64,000 nt of DNA from Halichondria panicea (taxonomy: Eukaryota; Porifera; Demospongiae; Suberitida; Halichondriidae), in NCBI RefSeq assembly GCF_963675165.1, contig NC_087382.1, positions 806,001 through 870,000 on the forward strand. Reading direction: 5' to 3'. Below are positions 58,835 through 61,306 of this stretch, one piece after another (position 1 is the stretch's first letter; every line of letters begins with the position of its first letter). The notes under the pieces were generated by a model. It had not been told where the DNA came from and ran no database searches. It was given only the letters and a program-made list of their open reading frames with translations. A program made the position numbers and the translations under genes.

Positions 58835-61306
58835 TGTGTGTGGGTGTGTGTGTGTGTGTATGTGTGTGTGTGTGTGTGTGTGTGTTTATTACATGAATGT
58901 TACTGCAAGTGTGCAAAGAAAGTTGTTTTGGTAAAGATGGACAATGTAGAAAGCTCACATCAATGTGTGTCAGGTAAAGGGTCATTACACGCACAACTCA
59001 CCAACGAGTCCCCTAGCTGGCTTATGTGGTTACTGGAGAGGTCCAATTCCCTCAGGCTGTCCCACACAAACGAAGTAGAGTCATCACCTCCACACCTGAA
59101 TACACCAATTAACACACAAAACAAACAATTTTCATCAGACTTCTGTTATTTTACATATAACGTTGTTGCTATAAGGAGGAGTTGGGTTGGGCTCGAATCC
59201 ACGCTGAATCGGCGTAGATTCGAGGCTAGGATTGGGTCTACAGCAAAGAGCTACTGAATGAATATTTTAGATTTGACTCTGAACTAAAGTTACAGAACTT
59301 CAAAAGACGCTACAGCACATCATTCACCCTATCACTAGCTTACCTGACAATGACATCATCAATGTTGTTGACATGGCAACGCTGTATGACGAGTACCCTC
59401 AGTTGACTGCGTAGTCTCTGTAGACCAGTCACACTCACCAAAGACACCTTCTTTAACTGGAGAGCAGAGGGGGGCGGGGTTAGGGGGTTGCTTAGTATGG
59501 ATATATAGGGATCTGCCACGAGATTTCACAAAGTAGTGGCTGACATGATTTCTACTTTAGTAGTTTTGTTGGTCCAATAATGTTGATTTTATGAAAGCTT
59601 GGAGATAGTTCAGAACTAGATAATGTGCAAAACGGGTATGTTTTTGGGCCAAAATACAGAAATGGAAAATATTGCCCTTTCCCAAATTTCACAATTCAGC
59701 ATACCATCTGAATTAGCTCTTTCAAAGCCTTCAGAAAATCTGAATATAGACCATCATAACTCTAGTTACAGAGTCGACTATAGTACTTTCAAAATGAAAG
59801 GGACAGCTAGAGGTGTAGTACAGACCACCGCCATTAAACAGGCCATCCCTGGTCTTACCACTAGTGTGTGCAGTGCTCTAGTGTGGGGCCATCCCTGGTC
59901 TTACCACTAGTGTGTGCAGTGCTCTAGTGTGGGGCCATCCCTGGTCTTACCACTAGTGTGTGTGCAGTGCTCTAGTGTGGGGCCATCCCTGGTCTTACCA
60001 CTAGTGTGTGCAGTGCTCTAGTGTGGGGCCATCCCTGGTCTTACCACTAGTGTGTGCAGTGCTCTAGTGGGCACATCCCTGGTCTTACCACTAATGTGTG
60101 CAGTGCTCTGAATGGTTCCAGGTTGAGGGTAGCTGTGGACACTAGAGTCATATGTTTGTCTGTGATCAGTTTCAGAGATACCACTTTAGCCAGGCAGCCT
60201 TGGAGACAATGTAACACTGCAAACTTGACCGGGACTGGGTCTGTCGATCTTTCTGTGTGTATGGGCGTGTGTGAGGGTGTGGAACATGGGAGGCTAGTCT
60301 GGGGTATGTGTGAAGGTGTGGAACATGGGAGGCTAGTGTGGGGTGTGTGTGAAGGTGTGGAACAATGGGAGGCGTGTGTGGGGTATGTGTGAAGGTGTGG
60401 AACATGGGAGGCTAGTGTGGGGTGTGTGTGAAGGTGTGGAACAATGGGAGGCGTGTGTGGGGTGCGTGTGAAGGTGTGGAACATGGGAGGCTAGTGTGGG
60501 GTGCGTGTGAAGGTGTGGAACATGGGAGGCTAGTGTGGGGTGTGTGTGAAGGTGTGGAACATGGGAGGCTAGTGTGGTGTGTGTGTGAAGGTGTGGAAAT
60601 GGGAGGCTAGTGTGGGGTGTGTGTGAAGGTGTGGAACATGGGAGGCTAGTGTGGGGTGCGTGTGAAGGTGTGGAACATGGGAGGCTAGTGTGGGGTGCGT
60701 GTGAAGGTGTGGAACATGGGAGGCTAGTGTGGGGTGCGTGTGAAGGTGTGGAACATGGGAGGCTAGTGTGGGGTGCGTGTGAAGGTGTGGAACATGGGAG
60801 GCTAGTGTGGGGTGCGTGTGAAGGTGTGGAACATGGGAGGCTAGTGTGGGGTGCGTGTGAAGGTGTGGAACATGGGAGGCTAGTGTGGGGTGCGTGTGAA
60901 GGTGTGGAACATGGGAGGCTAGTGTGGGGTGCGTGTGAAGGTGTGGAACATGGGAGGCTAGTGTGGGGTATGTGTGAAGGTGTGGAACATGGGAGGCTAG
61001 TGTGGGCGTGTGTGTGAAGGTGTGGAACATGGGAGGCGTGTATGGAAATGTTGGTATATGGGTGGGTGTGTGGATCATGGGAGGTTAATTTGTGTGGGCG
61101 TATGTGGAACATGGGAGGCTTGCGTGTGCGTGTGTGTGGTAGGGAGAATATCGATCAGGCCTTCACGCATAGGGTAAAGTACAAATGAGGAAAATTGAAT
61201 GGTGATATTCTTTAACTACCTTGAATGGCTGAGAACCTCTTCTGTAGAAAGTGCAGACACGGTGTAGTGAGACAGAGGCTGTGTTGACCATCGTACAGCA
61301 GCTGAC
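19005..61306 (-). CDS. STK11IP: STK11IP (LKB1-interacting protein 1) homologue, 26 exons found; first exon not located
   Basis: Minus-strand exons, 5' to 3': 61306-61220, 60252-60089, 59456-59344, 59095-59002, 58753-58583, 57276-57147, 30750-30647, 30508-30419, 30187-30146, 30012-29803, 29424-29325, 29029-28961, 28747-28439, 27840-27638, 27438-27359, 27081-26922, 26495-26335, 23127-21493, 21274-21093, 20905-20833, 20749-20716, 20508-20336, 20280-20243, 20057-19939, 19650-19600, 19139-19005. Phases agree throughout (about 1575 aa). Evidence for STK11IP: LRRs LRELDLSSNHISQL, FLHLGFNKLRVVPR, LAELDLTDNLI and LNLQGNPLCYHPKHR, then FRLEGKKLS; a CxxC...CxxC zinc ribbon (CLHCQRIF, CPFCQSQV); and NLFLDMEIFNL...VVISNLSLYIFRVT. 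The known protein binds the LKB1 kinase; that role here is inferred. The 1635-nt exon encodes a Ser-rich linker. The donor at 20336 was chosen to keep frame; 20340 is a rival. Two introns contain plus-strand RING genes. Confidence 0.88.
19317..19480. repeat. Dispersed repeat family C, copy 5
   Basis: Contains AGTGGCTGTAATAAATAGGT, GGTCCATTAAC and CAGAGGGTGACCTTGCTTAT. It is a diverged copy lying in the last intron of STK11IP. Confidence 0.5.
23128..24790. other. STK11IP intron sequence upstream of the nested gene
   Basis: AT-rich, with no open frame I can support. The only structured elements seen are a GGTGCGCATGCGCA palindrome near 23323 and the perfect palindrome at 23496-23525. Confidence 0.6.
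23496..23525. repeat. 30-bp perfect palindrome between 9-bp direct repeats
   Basis: CATAGATACTATAAA is followed immediately by its exact complement with no spacer. GAGTTATGC occurs on each side (23488-23496 and 23525-23533), as if a tiny fold-back unit had inserted with a target duplication. Confidence 0.8.
24791..24818 (+). promoter_or_regulatory. TATA box and E-box of nested gene N1
   Basis: TTATATAAGG (24791-24800) and CATGTGAC (24811-24818) precede the ATG at 24835. The E-box core CACATG recurs upstream of several family members. Confidence 0.45.
24835..25959 (+). CDS. RING-like / TRAF-zinc-finger protein N1, nested in STK11IP intron
   Basis: A single open frame of 374 aa from ATG 24835 (context AAGATGG); an ATG at 24808 would add nine residues and is less likely. 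Residues 28-67 form a RING-like module with FCKLC, TCCGKTWCKEC and CPNC. The His found in relatives (CCGQHFC) is Thr here, so one zinc ligand is missing and ligase activity is doubtful. A TRAF-type zinc-finger stretch follows (about 125-180: GCEWTGQLQHLDAHL, CPKGCEQKIQKRNVDTHL), then a coiled coil (about 185-225). The 150-residue C-terminus ends YLKKDCLKLRIVH, reminiscent of the last strands of a MATH/TRAF-C domain. It lies on the plus strand in the 3.2-kb STK11IP intron 23128-26334, apart from the main cluster, and is intronless. The role is probably signalling adaptor or ubiquitin-related. Confidence 0.85.
   Translation: MATCSNSNSKPIGYECGFIDKFPKEFFCKLCKYVAREANTTTCCGKTWCKECIVSIIQEEKPCPNCQDTAPSSVPHRKFQADILALRVRCSKGHPIDEEPESGYNQLTWKIYQCVFPVMKSHSETKHGCEWTGQLQHLDAHLDLTTGDCVYVDVDCPKGCEQKIQKRNVDTHLAKECPNRKLQEQQKIYEKRIEELQQEFDHRLEEKLQQQEEVHASYVNNLRLEAGVPPYKITLQFHKTQATSPSLNVHQDTYYFVKLDQKEHNKGIEIKVELDKSSIHHPQSFVTLAITVEILNQHRDQDHITKVLKCSNHSSSDGEAKYRFSLTDLEWNADKQTHYLKKDCLKLRIVHQETEWRRVPKIFPFLFPRSMISD
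26495..26554. repeat. (GT)n microsatellite
   Basis: A GT run with two GGTG interruptions. It abuts the acceptor of the STK11IP zinc-ribbon exon (CACAG|TGTCT on the minus strand). Confidence 0.85.
27103..27152. repeat. (GT)n microsatellite
   Basis: About 48 bp of GT, 20 bp outside the STK11IP exon 27081-26922. Confidence 0.9.
27841..28200. repeat. (GT)n run grading into a GT/GGGCGAG minisatellite
   Basis: About 60 bp of pure GT, then about 290 bp of irregular units built from GTGTGTGTGAGGTGTGGGCGAG. All lie in one STK11IP intron and start at the acceptor of the exon at 27840. The 150-277-residue Thr-His frames across it are artefacts. Confidence 0.9.
30751..31304. other. STK11IP intron start, before the cluster
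   Basis: AT-rich sequence with a short CA run near 30988. No gene seen. Confidence 0.6.
31305..32174 (+). CDS. RING / TRAF-zinc-finger protein N2
   Basis: Single exon, 289 aa, starting MDYKFIEPISEDFYC. The RING spans residues 15-55 (CSIC, ECCGQHFCRAC, CPHC) with all eight ligands. One TRAF-type zinc-finger unit follows (about 79-130: CPIQSLGC, DHLKICDF, CPNRCGEMLFRKNAQEHLMEC). There is no coiled coil. The C-terminal 140 residues (VTVQFSWSSDTSLHT... to RLKDGCQATVTIATHN) are a unique domain rich in beta-forming residues. It is the first gene of the large nested cluster, on the strand opposite the host. Decayed copies of its 3' end recur after other members (36590, 39098, 40262). E3 ubiquitin-ligase or TRAF-like adaptor function is inferred from the RING. 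Confidence 0.85.
   Translation: MDYKFIEPISEDFYCSICRSVLCQPVLTECCGQHFCRACLDSWFDVGQGEICPHCREKEFKYIKSLPMIRKINELNILCPIQSLGCTEVLRLDTLNDHLKICDFILVHCPNRCGEMLFRKNAQEHLMECSQRPIRSQRQGDIIDNERSTDQRVTVQFSWSSDTSLHTPSFTLAQGVNAHLLLELESHTAPRELLTKTQDATLSLILEAKLFGLELKIEQENIQISNSGLHTTPLRSIQVLCDKCNPADTGNHGDGMYVERIFGHPCLKERLKDGCQATVTIATHNCTDT
32303..33216 (+). pseudogene. RING / TRAF-zinc-finger gene N3, frameshifted
   Basis: Frame 1 (32303-32677) encodes MAAKKLREYQFVEAIPDKF and a RING (CWHC, ECCGHHFCQEC, CPSC). Frame 2 (32650-33216) encodes the zinc fingers and a short helical tail. Compared with the intact paralogue N5 (36785-37672), about 10 bp are missing right after the last RING Cys pair (near 32662), which shifts the frame. 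The two genes are almost identical on both sides, but the RING loop differs completely (here Pro/Ser/Tyr-rich, about 50 residues). Either a recent pseudogene or an assembly or sequencing error; the rest of the frame is undamaged. Confidence 0.75.
33522..36581 (+). CDS. RING / TRAF-zinc-finger / coiled-coil protein N4, two exons
   Basis: Exon 1 is 33522-34393 and exon 2 is 36419-36581, giving 344 aa. The donor is GG|GTAAGT at the apparent stop of the long frame, and the acceptor is ATCGCAG|C. The phase fits, and the spliced tail (GPPRQRRRRRGSGVN ... EEYYDDFY) matches that of paralogue N6. Residues 37-78 form the RING (CVIC, GCCGQHFCQYC, CPYC). Three TRAF-type zinc-finger units run to about residue 240. 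A heptad region with repeated K-K-E/Q-H units (about 255-288) precedes the Arg-rich/acidic-Tyr tail. The 2-kb intron contains two tRNA-Val copies, a fold-back element and a MITE. Reading through the donor instead would give a 291-residue form ending RTPG. Adaptor or E3 ligase role inferred. Confidence 0.8.
34589..34660 (-). tRNA. tRNA-Val(AAC)
   Basis: A 72-nt cloverleaf on the minus strand: acceptor GGTTCCG/CGGAACC (7 pairs), D arm GTGTAGTGGTTATCAC, anticodon stem TGAGT/ACTCA with loop TTAACAC (anticodon AAC), and T arm CTGGGTTCGATCCCCGG. A run of 12 T follows on the transcribed strand (complement of 34573-34584) as a Pol III terminator. It lies in the N4 intron, and therefore also inside the STK11IP intron. 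Confidence 0.93.
34739..35979. mobile_element. Fold-back element, 1.24 kb, ~0.5-kb inverted arms, TA target duplication
   Basis: The left end CAGTGCAACAACCAAAGAGA and the right end are exact complements, flanked by TA on each side (34737-34738, 35980-35981). The arms run about 34739-35258 and 35466-35979, with few mismatches, around a unique loop of about 200 bp. No transposase frame is present. It lies between two tRNA-Val copies in the N4 intron. The near-identical arms suggest recent insertion, and a transcript would form a very long hairpin. Confidence 0.85.
36023..36098 (-). tRNA. tRNA-Val(AAC) second copy, probably degenerate
   Basis: The same orientation and sequence as the copy at 34589-34660, including anticodon AAC, T arm and a downstream T-run terminator. 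It has a 4-nt insertion in the D loop (GTGTAGTTAGTGGTT) and a mismatched first acceptor pair. Function is doubtful. Confidence 0.7.
36147..36315. mobile_element. MITE, 169 bp
   Basis: Ends CAGAGGAGGTACGACAACAT and the complement at 36296-36315, an inverted repeat of about 23 bp continuing with GTGGACAATG. It lies in the N4 intron just before exon 2. A fragment of one end also occurs near 51450. Confidence 0.75.
36590..36720 (+). pseudogene. Relic of the 3' end and 3' flank of gene N2
   Basis: CAAGCAACTGTTACACCGTAGC and the following 100 bp match the N2 sequence at 32130-32290 (CAAGCAACTGTTACCATAGC, then GATATTCA.AGCTTC and AATCATAACACAC). It marks the left edge of a segmental duplication whose right part carries N5 and N6. 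Confidence 0.65.
36785..37672 (+). CDS. RING / TRAF-zinc-finger protein N5
   Basis: Single exon, 295 aa, an intact paralogue of N3. The RING starts at residue 20 (CWHC, ECCGHHFCQEC) and its last pair CPSC comes only after a loop of about 40 variable residues (ISNDSYSARISHCNTSLHM...), longer than in N2 or N4. TRAF-type zinc-finger units follow (about 115-265: CPHKANGCEQQLRLGDIEAH, CTNKCGEGMLKKTLDNHC and others), then a short helical tail. No MATH-like domain. Nucleotide identity with N3 is nearly complete outside the loop and the last finger. E3 ligase or adaptor role inferred. Confidence 0.85.
   Translation: MAAKKLREYQFVEAIPDKFKCWHCKELLQEPHVTECCGHHFCQECIEKSAKKTPISNDSYSARISHCNTSLHMRMMRHTSARQPQPQQICPSCKIVDFKHLRYLPLKRKISELIVYCPHKANGCEQQLRLGDIEAHASDCDYQSVWCTNKCGEGMLKKTLDNHCANTCLQRIVACKHCAQSITFSEIYSHNKTCPDFPLACLNRCGKIKIKREDMQSHEKVCPLEYVPCTFAEVGCTKFTNREDLPKHMRENIEAHLSLMMVAHLKLKQEVQRLNESKTNVSSKSVRKQNYGGSV
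37882..38904 (+). CDS. RING / TRAF-zinc-finger protein N6, two exons
   Basis: Exon 1 is 37882-38699 and exon 2 is 38811-38904, giving 303 aa. The donor GG|GTGAGC overlaps the apparent stop of the long frame, and the acceptor is TATTGCAG|A. The spliced tail PNGQSRRRSGVDYNYGSSS to YEYDPW is homologous to the N4 tail, which supports the splice. The RING is intact (CVIC, GCCGQHFCQYC, CPHC). TRAF-type zinc-finger units follow to about residue 245, then a short coiled coil. The order N3-N4 then N5-N6 shows a tandem duplication of a two-gene block. The intron here is only 111 bp, against 2 kb in N4, which has taken in repeats and tRNA copies. Confidence 0.82.
39098..39190 (+). pseudogene. Relic of the N2 C-terminal coding region
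   Basis: GTAACCATGGTGACAGCGTG and GTGGAGCAGATATTCG match N2 near 32053-32095 (GTAACCATGGTGATGGCATG, GTGGAGCGGATATTCG). There is no open frame. A similar short relic (GAAACTATGGCGATGGTAT) lies at 40265-40325, after N7. Confidence 0.6.
39250..39257 (+). promoter_or_regulatory. CACATGAC E-box-like motif upstream of N7
   Basis: Lies 34 bp before the N7 ATG. The same octamer occurs at 40496 (before N8), 41872 (N9) and 43592 (N10), and as GTCATGTG at 44575 (N11). It resembles sites of bHLH-zip factors of the MITF/TFE type; function not shown. Confidence 0.35.
39284..40252 (+). CDS. RING / TRAF-zinc-finger protein N7
   Basis: Single exon, 322 aa, starting MATSANSNRSIPCES. The RING begins near residue 37 (CGIC, ECCGQHFCEDC) with a loop of about 25 residues before CPHC. 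TRAF-type zinc-finger units follow (about 110-255: CPRKSSGCNVQVTYGNRMDH, CTNNCGNTVFKKDLQSHTRN, CTSPCGARFKRKAARSHD). A helical stretch (KMKQEFQAFKKGHED) leads to a Ser-rich tail of about 50 residues. N7, the pseudogene N8 and N9 form a close subfamily sharing upstream sequence (AACAGTTTGACCTAACAGTT and CACATGAC before N7 and N8). Adaptor or E3 ligase role inferred. Confidence 0.85.
   Translation: MATSANSNRSIPCESIPTTEESDDYTFVDVLPEKYICGICRNILSQPHVTECCGQHFCEDCLKNAASQSTRTKYHGLWGPQQMESETPNCPHCRRNNFNHIRYLPFKREIDGMKVCCPRKSSGCNVQVTYGNRMDHEKTCGYIRVPCTNNCGNTVFKKDLQSHTRNDCTLRRATCKACGKIGTYKEIESLGHNSVCPEVWVKCTSPCGARFKRKAARSHDLVCLEATVNCQFAEAGCTVKPKRKDLESHLDANMKKHLSQLMTAHVKMKQEFQAFKKGHEDSSASPPLSKSTSSLSRIHNLKQKQRNPHLLIDKDPTMEWSN
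40542..41450 (+). pseudogene. RING / TRAF-zinc-finger pseudogene N8
   Basis: The N-terminus (MATSSNYGVSVG to DKYKCE) is in one frame. A 2-bp TA gain in a TATATAT tract (about 40650) at the second RING Cys shifts the frame. RING and finger sequence then continues in another frame to a stop near 40996, where the region homologous to FKKDLQSHTRN is replaced by AT-rich sequence. Finger relics continue to about 41330 with further stops (for example TAA near 41118). The promoter region still matches N7. Confidence 0.85.
41901..43352 (+). CDS. RING / TRAF-zinc-finger protein N9 with N-terminal acidic 12-aa repeats
   Basis: Single exon, 483 aa. Residues 17-195 consist of 14 near-identical units of YSDEEIAVPSTG type (36 bp each; variants YCEDIAVPSTS and YSDEETAVPKEIAVPSTG), encoded at 41949-42490. 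After that the protein aligns with N7: RING (CGIC, ECCGQHFCEDC, a loop of about 45 His/Arg/Gln-rich residues, CPHC), then TRAF-type zinc-finger units (CPRKSSGCNVHVAYGNREDH and following) and a short helical end. The repeat block replaces the short leader of N7, so it grew after the paralogues split. The acidic Ser-Asp-Glu-Glu units resemble CK2 targets; a binding or phospho-switch role is speculation. Confidence 0.88.
   Translation: MATSNYSSTYSGEVPNDYSDEEIAVPSTDYSDEEIAVPSTGYSDEEIAVPSTGYSDEEIAVPSTGYSDEEIAVPSTDYSDEEIAVPSTDYSDEEIAVPSTGYCEDIAVPSTSYSDEEIAVPSTDCSDEEIAVPSTDYSDEDIAVPSTSYSDEETAVPKEIAVPSTGYCEEIAVPSTSYSDEETAVSEEIAVPSTGYLEYGYIFVHPLPEKYICGICKNILSQPRVTECCGQHFCEDCLKKSASQNTIQHWSTQSRLRLNRHSTHHRQYVKPQTSTCPHCRQNNFNHIRYLPFKREIDSMKVHCPRKSSGCNVHVAYGNREDHDKTCGYIRVVCTNKCGKTVFKKDLQSHTRNNCTLRRVTCKACGKIGTYKDIESLGHNSVCPEVWVKCGNSCGARFKRKATRSHDLVCLEATVNCQFAEAGCTVKPKRKDLESHLDANMKQHLSQLMTAHVKIKQEFQAFKESHEEKDHPFSTAPLKMRGWH
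43652..44389 (+). CDS. RING-like / TRAF-zinc-finger protein N10 (RING His replaced by Gln)
   Basis: Single exon, 245 aa, starting MATVSDTSSIPSKYAC. RING residues 16-59: CVMC, ECCGQQFCKSC and CPCC. The His of the usual CCGQHFC is Gln at residue 35, so a zinc ligand is lost. TRAF-type zinc-finger units follow (about 85-225: CPCKANGCDKVIRRADCANH, CDKMCGMNFKRRDSEKHKRKC, CPFYEAGCTMTLKKRDLDKHL). The tail is short and helical, with no MATH-like domain. CACATGAC lies 60 bp upstream of the ATG. It may be a non-catalytic relative that modulates the others; that is inference. Confidence 0.85.
   Translation: MATVSDTSSIPSKYACVMCKNWLNTPYLTECCGQQFCKSCLEGPTKTAPEYCPCCETGDHTFKYIMYKPLKDEIDNLTVSCPCKANGCDKVIRRADCANHELECEYLVIDCKKCRAHVLRRDLPSHIRNRCPQREVVCSNCQEKGKYSEVSGKHQEFCPETTVQCDKMCGMNFKRRDSEKHKRKCPEEEYTCPFYEAGCTMTLKKRDLDKHLITDTQKHLSLLMAAYLSVKQELHELKNDRWEKF
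44682..45707 (+). CDS. RING / TRAF-zinc-finger / coiled-coil protein N11
   Basis: Single exon, 341 aa, starting MADKMDFKYTKEVLPKYNC. RING residues 19-59: CSIC, DCCGQHFCKTC, CPHC. The longest finger array of the cluster follows (about 80-275: CPNKEYGCEEHITRGDLKKH, CTNKCEDIMFRKDLDEHLREHC, CSNDCQQEGIMRKDLQNHL, CPRGCLEDDITRSTLDDH, CTFYELGCKENILRKDLETH). A strong heptad coiled coil occupies residues about 285-340 (ETLRTEMDALRGELEELRLE), suggesting oligomerisation as in TRAFs. No MATH-like end. Confidence 0.87.
   Translation: MADKMDFKYTKEVLPKYNCSICTDVLTDPMLTDCCGQHFCKTCLNKWFREEGLKSCPHCRSDAFTHIIDKSKQREINELHVECPNKEYGCEEHITRGDLKKHMTKCTHVTIQCTNKCEDIMFRKDLDEHLREHCQSRKINCEHCGKKGKHSAITSLLHLCICTHLPVECSNDCQQEGIMRKDLQNHLDKECVKRQVYCEHCDERGAFEYITDMHLEECLHVPINCPRGCLEDDITRSTLDDHKLVCKMEPIQCTFYELGCKENILRKDLETHNEQSIQQHLVLMMKTGATVQSSLRMENEAMKTEIETLRTEMDALRGELEELRLEHTQLKEHNEELDQVD
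45956..45965 (+). promoter_or_regulatory. CArG box upstream of N12
   Basis: CCTTTTTAGG fits the SRF/MADS consensus CC(A/T)6GG, 65 bp before the N12 ATG. The identical decamer occurs before paralogues N13 and N14. Confidence 0.45.
46030..47319 (+). CDS. TRAF-like RING / zinc-finger / coiled-coil / MATH-like protein N12
   Basis: Single exon, 429 aa. RING residues 20-60: CSIC, ECCGQHFCKAC, CPQC. TRAF-type zinc-finger units run to about residue 225 (YCANDNNGCKAVIIYGDFQKH, CTNDCGTGGLLRKNLQRHC, CPNKCNEKVKRKDIEEH, CPFKDVGCEVRLPRIRVEKH). A coiled coil with RENKELKRSNDKLKKSNNEL lies at about 235-270. Residues about 305-429 look like a divergent MATH/TRAF-C domain: SSPPLCIYPGFNIYLAFGND corresponds in pattern to the SPPF...GY..L..LYLNGD signature, and FLLLFEKSTIHGYPETLSIEV to the following strands. 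This is the full TRAF order of domains. Oligomeric signalling adaptor or E3 ligase, inferred. Confidence 0.87.
   Translation: MSTPNPEPVFVKELADKYKCSICTNLLDTPVLTECCGQHFCKACIEKWIIRKKKSICPQCRAENFNKIVSQPIIREIKELGVYCANDNNGCKAVIIYGDFQKHVDECLFGGVECTNDCGTGGLLRKNLQRHCKQKCPNRIVHCELCNEEGKYSVIVGRHIQTCPSVILECPNKCNEKVKRKDIEEHRNECTFEIVDCPFKDVGCEVRLPRIRVEKHEMTSIQSHLRLNMKATATVKRENKELKRSNDKLKKSNNELKEDFDTILSVVSTGLSSMDIPPNNRKPMDGIKTILTSLTTMIQPDGKTRCVHMSNKLGIFRDPQLKELSSIIQASSPPLCIYPGFNIYLAFGNDSLNKLFLLLFEKSTIHGYPETLSIEVQSTTGPPFSRSLNDVSSTTHQSDSGREFRYIVCNTSPILVTNNFLNIRITDIS
47320..47726. other. 3' flank of N12, no gene seen
   Basis: The first 60 bp (CTAGCAACTGTAGTAGAGGA, CCTTCTAATGTGTATATA) are homologous to the 3' flanks of N13 and of the pseudogene at 63459. 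The duplications therefore included flanking DNA rather than processed mRNA. Confidence 0.6.
47727..50457. mobile_element. TIR element, 2.7 kb, TA target duplication
   Basis: The left end CACTGCAAAAACACTTTTGT is the complement of the right end (50438-50457), and TA flanks both sides (47725-47726, 50458-50459), as for mariner-like elements. No transposase frame is visible. The interior contains TGACAAA/TTTGTCA-rich segments near both ends and a 92-bp tandem satellite in the middle. Confidence 0.75.
49110..49870. repeat. 92-bp tandem satellite, ~8 copies
   Basis: The unit contains GTCAGTTACACTGGTTTCGA, CTTCGTCCATGGGGTGATAG and TGTGTGTATGTGTCCTCA, in near-identical head-to-tail copies. It lies wholly inside the 2.7-kb TIR element. 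Short frames across it are not genes. Confidence 0.9.
50458..51037. other. Repeat-poor spacer, no gene seen
   Basis: About 580 bp between two TIR elements. Contains (CAAA)n near 50930 and no convincing coding sequence. Confidence 0.5.
51038..51430. mobile_element. MITE, ~390 bp
   Basis: The ends are inverted repeats TGTATTTACTTGATTAAACG and complement of about 22 bp. GGGCG.TTTA motifs recur internally in both senses. No coding capacity. Confidence 0.75.
51644..52071. mobile_element. Pogo/Tigger-like MITE, 428 bp
   Basis: The ends are CAGTAGACTCTCGTTAATCC and the near-perfect complement, flanked by TA on both sides. GGCCGGAATAGCGAGGTGGC-type phrases repeat internally. The terminal motif is typical of pogo-type elements. 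Confidence 0.8.
52161..52170 (+). promoter_or_regulatory. CArG box upstream of N13
   Basis: CCTTTTTAGG, 88 bp before the N13 ATG, in the shared block GCCTTTTTAGGA. Confidence 0.45.
52258..53595 (+). CDS. TRAF-like RING / zinc-finger / coiled-coil / MATH-like protein N13
   Basis: Single exon, 445 aa, a close paralogue of N12 with the same RING (residues 20-60, ECCGQHFCKAC), finger array, coiled coil and MATH-like end (SSPPLCILPGFKIYLAFGND). Before the coiled coil it carries three short NTA-x5-type units (NTAMNNVNTALANFNTAMA) absent from N12 and N14, an in-frame expansion at about 52960-53015. The C-terminus ends NIRVTDIS, like N12. The 3' flank is also homologous. E3 ligase or adaptor function inferred. 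Confidence 0.87.
   Translation: MATPNPEPVFVKELADKYKCSICTNLLDTPFLTECCGQHFCKACLEKWIIRKKELICPHCRAENFNKIVSQPIIREIKELGVYCANRKNGCKVVIKYDDFQKHVIECLFGGVECTNDCGTSGLLKNDLIKHRKQECPNRIVHCKLCNEEGKHSVIVGEHKRTCPNLTLECPNKCKEKVKRKDIEEHRKECPLEEVDCPFKEAGCEVKLPRKHLEKHEASSMQNHLRLNMTTTATVNTAMNNVNTALANFNTAMATVTRENKELKRSHDELKRDFDTILSVVTTELSLLDIPPSDKKPMDGIRTVLTSLTTMIQPDCRAYCVHMSNILGLFTDPELKSFSNILRASSPPLCILPGFKIYLAFGNDCVSKRFFLLLEKSAIHGYPETVSIEVQPTTGQSFSCSLKDLQHSCDIQRDSGREVRVMMGDILPNLVSDDFYANIRVTDIS
53596..54230. other. Intergenic spacer N13-N14, no gene seen
   Basis: AT-rich. The first part is homologous to the 3' flank of N12 and includes ACATGCAGTAGC.ACAAGCGACCA, also found after N12. Confidence 0.55.
54235..54244 (+). 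promoter_or_regulatory. CArG box upstream of N14
   Basis: CCTTTTTAGG, 76 bp before the preferred N14 ATG. Confidence 0.45.
54320..55504 (+). CDS. TRAF-like RING / zinc-finger / MATH-like protein N14
   Basis: Single exon, 394 aa from ATG 54320 (MATPNQEPAFVKELADKY, aligning with the starts of N12 and N13); an in-frame ATG at 54308 would add four residues. The RING is intact (CSIC, ECCGQHYCKAC, CPHC). The finger array is the same as in N12. The coiled-coil and linker region is shorter by about 35 residues: the segment between the coiled coil and HMSNKLGVF is largely missing. The MATH-like end is SSPALCIYPGFKIYLAFGND to NIKFTDIS. It is the last gene of the nested cluster, 1.6 kb from the STK11IP exon at 57147. 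Confidence 0.86.
   Translation: MATPNQEPAFVKELADKYKCSICTNLLDTPVLTECCGQHYCKACIEKWIIRKKESVCPHCQAENFNKIIALPLVRKIKELGVYCKNRNNGCKAVINYEHFQKHVMECLFGAVECTNDCNTAGLLRNKLEHHCKQECPNRIVHCKLCNEEGKHSVIIGRHIQTCPDMTLACPNRCHQKVKRKDIDEHRNKCPLEEVDCSFSEAGCEVRLPRKHLENHERTSIQSHLRLTMATIAAVKRENKELKRDLDMLLSVVFTGSSLVCILPNNTTRVHMSNKLGVFREPGLEEYYNNIQCSSPALCIYPGFKIYLAFGNDNVGKQFFLWLEKSDIYGYPKTLSIEVQLTTGQSFSCSLNELLHLKDIQFDLEREVRFMMGDLIPNLVSNHFHANIKFTDIS
55505..57146. other. End of the large STK11IP intron, no gene seen
   Basis: Includes a repeat of about 100 bp near 56710-56800 (CAGGCCTCCAAATTAACCTA, GGGGAGGGCCTTCCAAAA) whose second copy lies at 57825-57900, and a CAGTAGAACCTCAATTATCC repeat end near 56991. Confidence 0.5.
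57277..58582. other. STK11IP intron, repeat remnants only
   Basis: Contains the second copy of the CAGGCCTCC/GGGAGGGC repeat (about 57825-57900) and a CAGTGGAACCTCCATTAACG terminal-repeat fragment near 57613. No gene seen. Confidence 0.5.
58768..58887. repeat. (GT)n microsatellite
   Basis: About 115 bp of GT with a few GGGT and TATG interruptions, 15 bp outside the STK11IP exon 58753-58583. Confidence 0.9.
59850..60080. repeat. 46-bp minisatellite derived from an STK11IP exon-intron junction
   Basis: About five head-to-tail copies of a unit with CTGGTCTTACCACTAGTGTG and TGCAGTGCTCTAGTGTGGGG. On the minus strand each unit repeats the last ~20 nt of the exon 60252-60089 and its GTAAGACC donor. 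The array begins directly at that junction. Confidence 0.85.
60258..61060. repeat. 39-bp minisatellite, ~20 copies
   Basis: Unit GGTGCGTGTGAAGGTGTGGA followed by ACATGGGAGGCTAGTGTGG. 39 bp is 13 codons, so all frames stay open for long distances (up to 259 residues). It lies in the STK11IP intron between the exons at 61220 and 60252. Confidence 0.92.

Noticed and set aside
60333..61112. 259-residue open frame of repeated HTHPTLASHVPHL units on the minus strand, with a sister frame on the plus strand
   Set aside because: A 39-bp (13-codon) minisatellite keeps every frame open. It lies between two well-supported STK11IP exons, so it is intronic.
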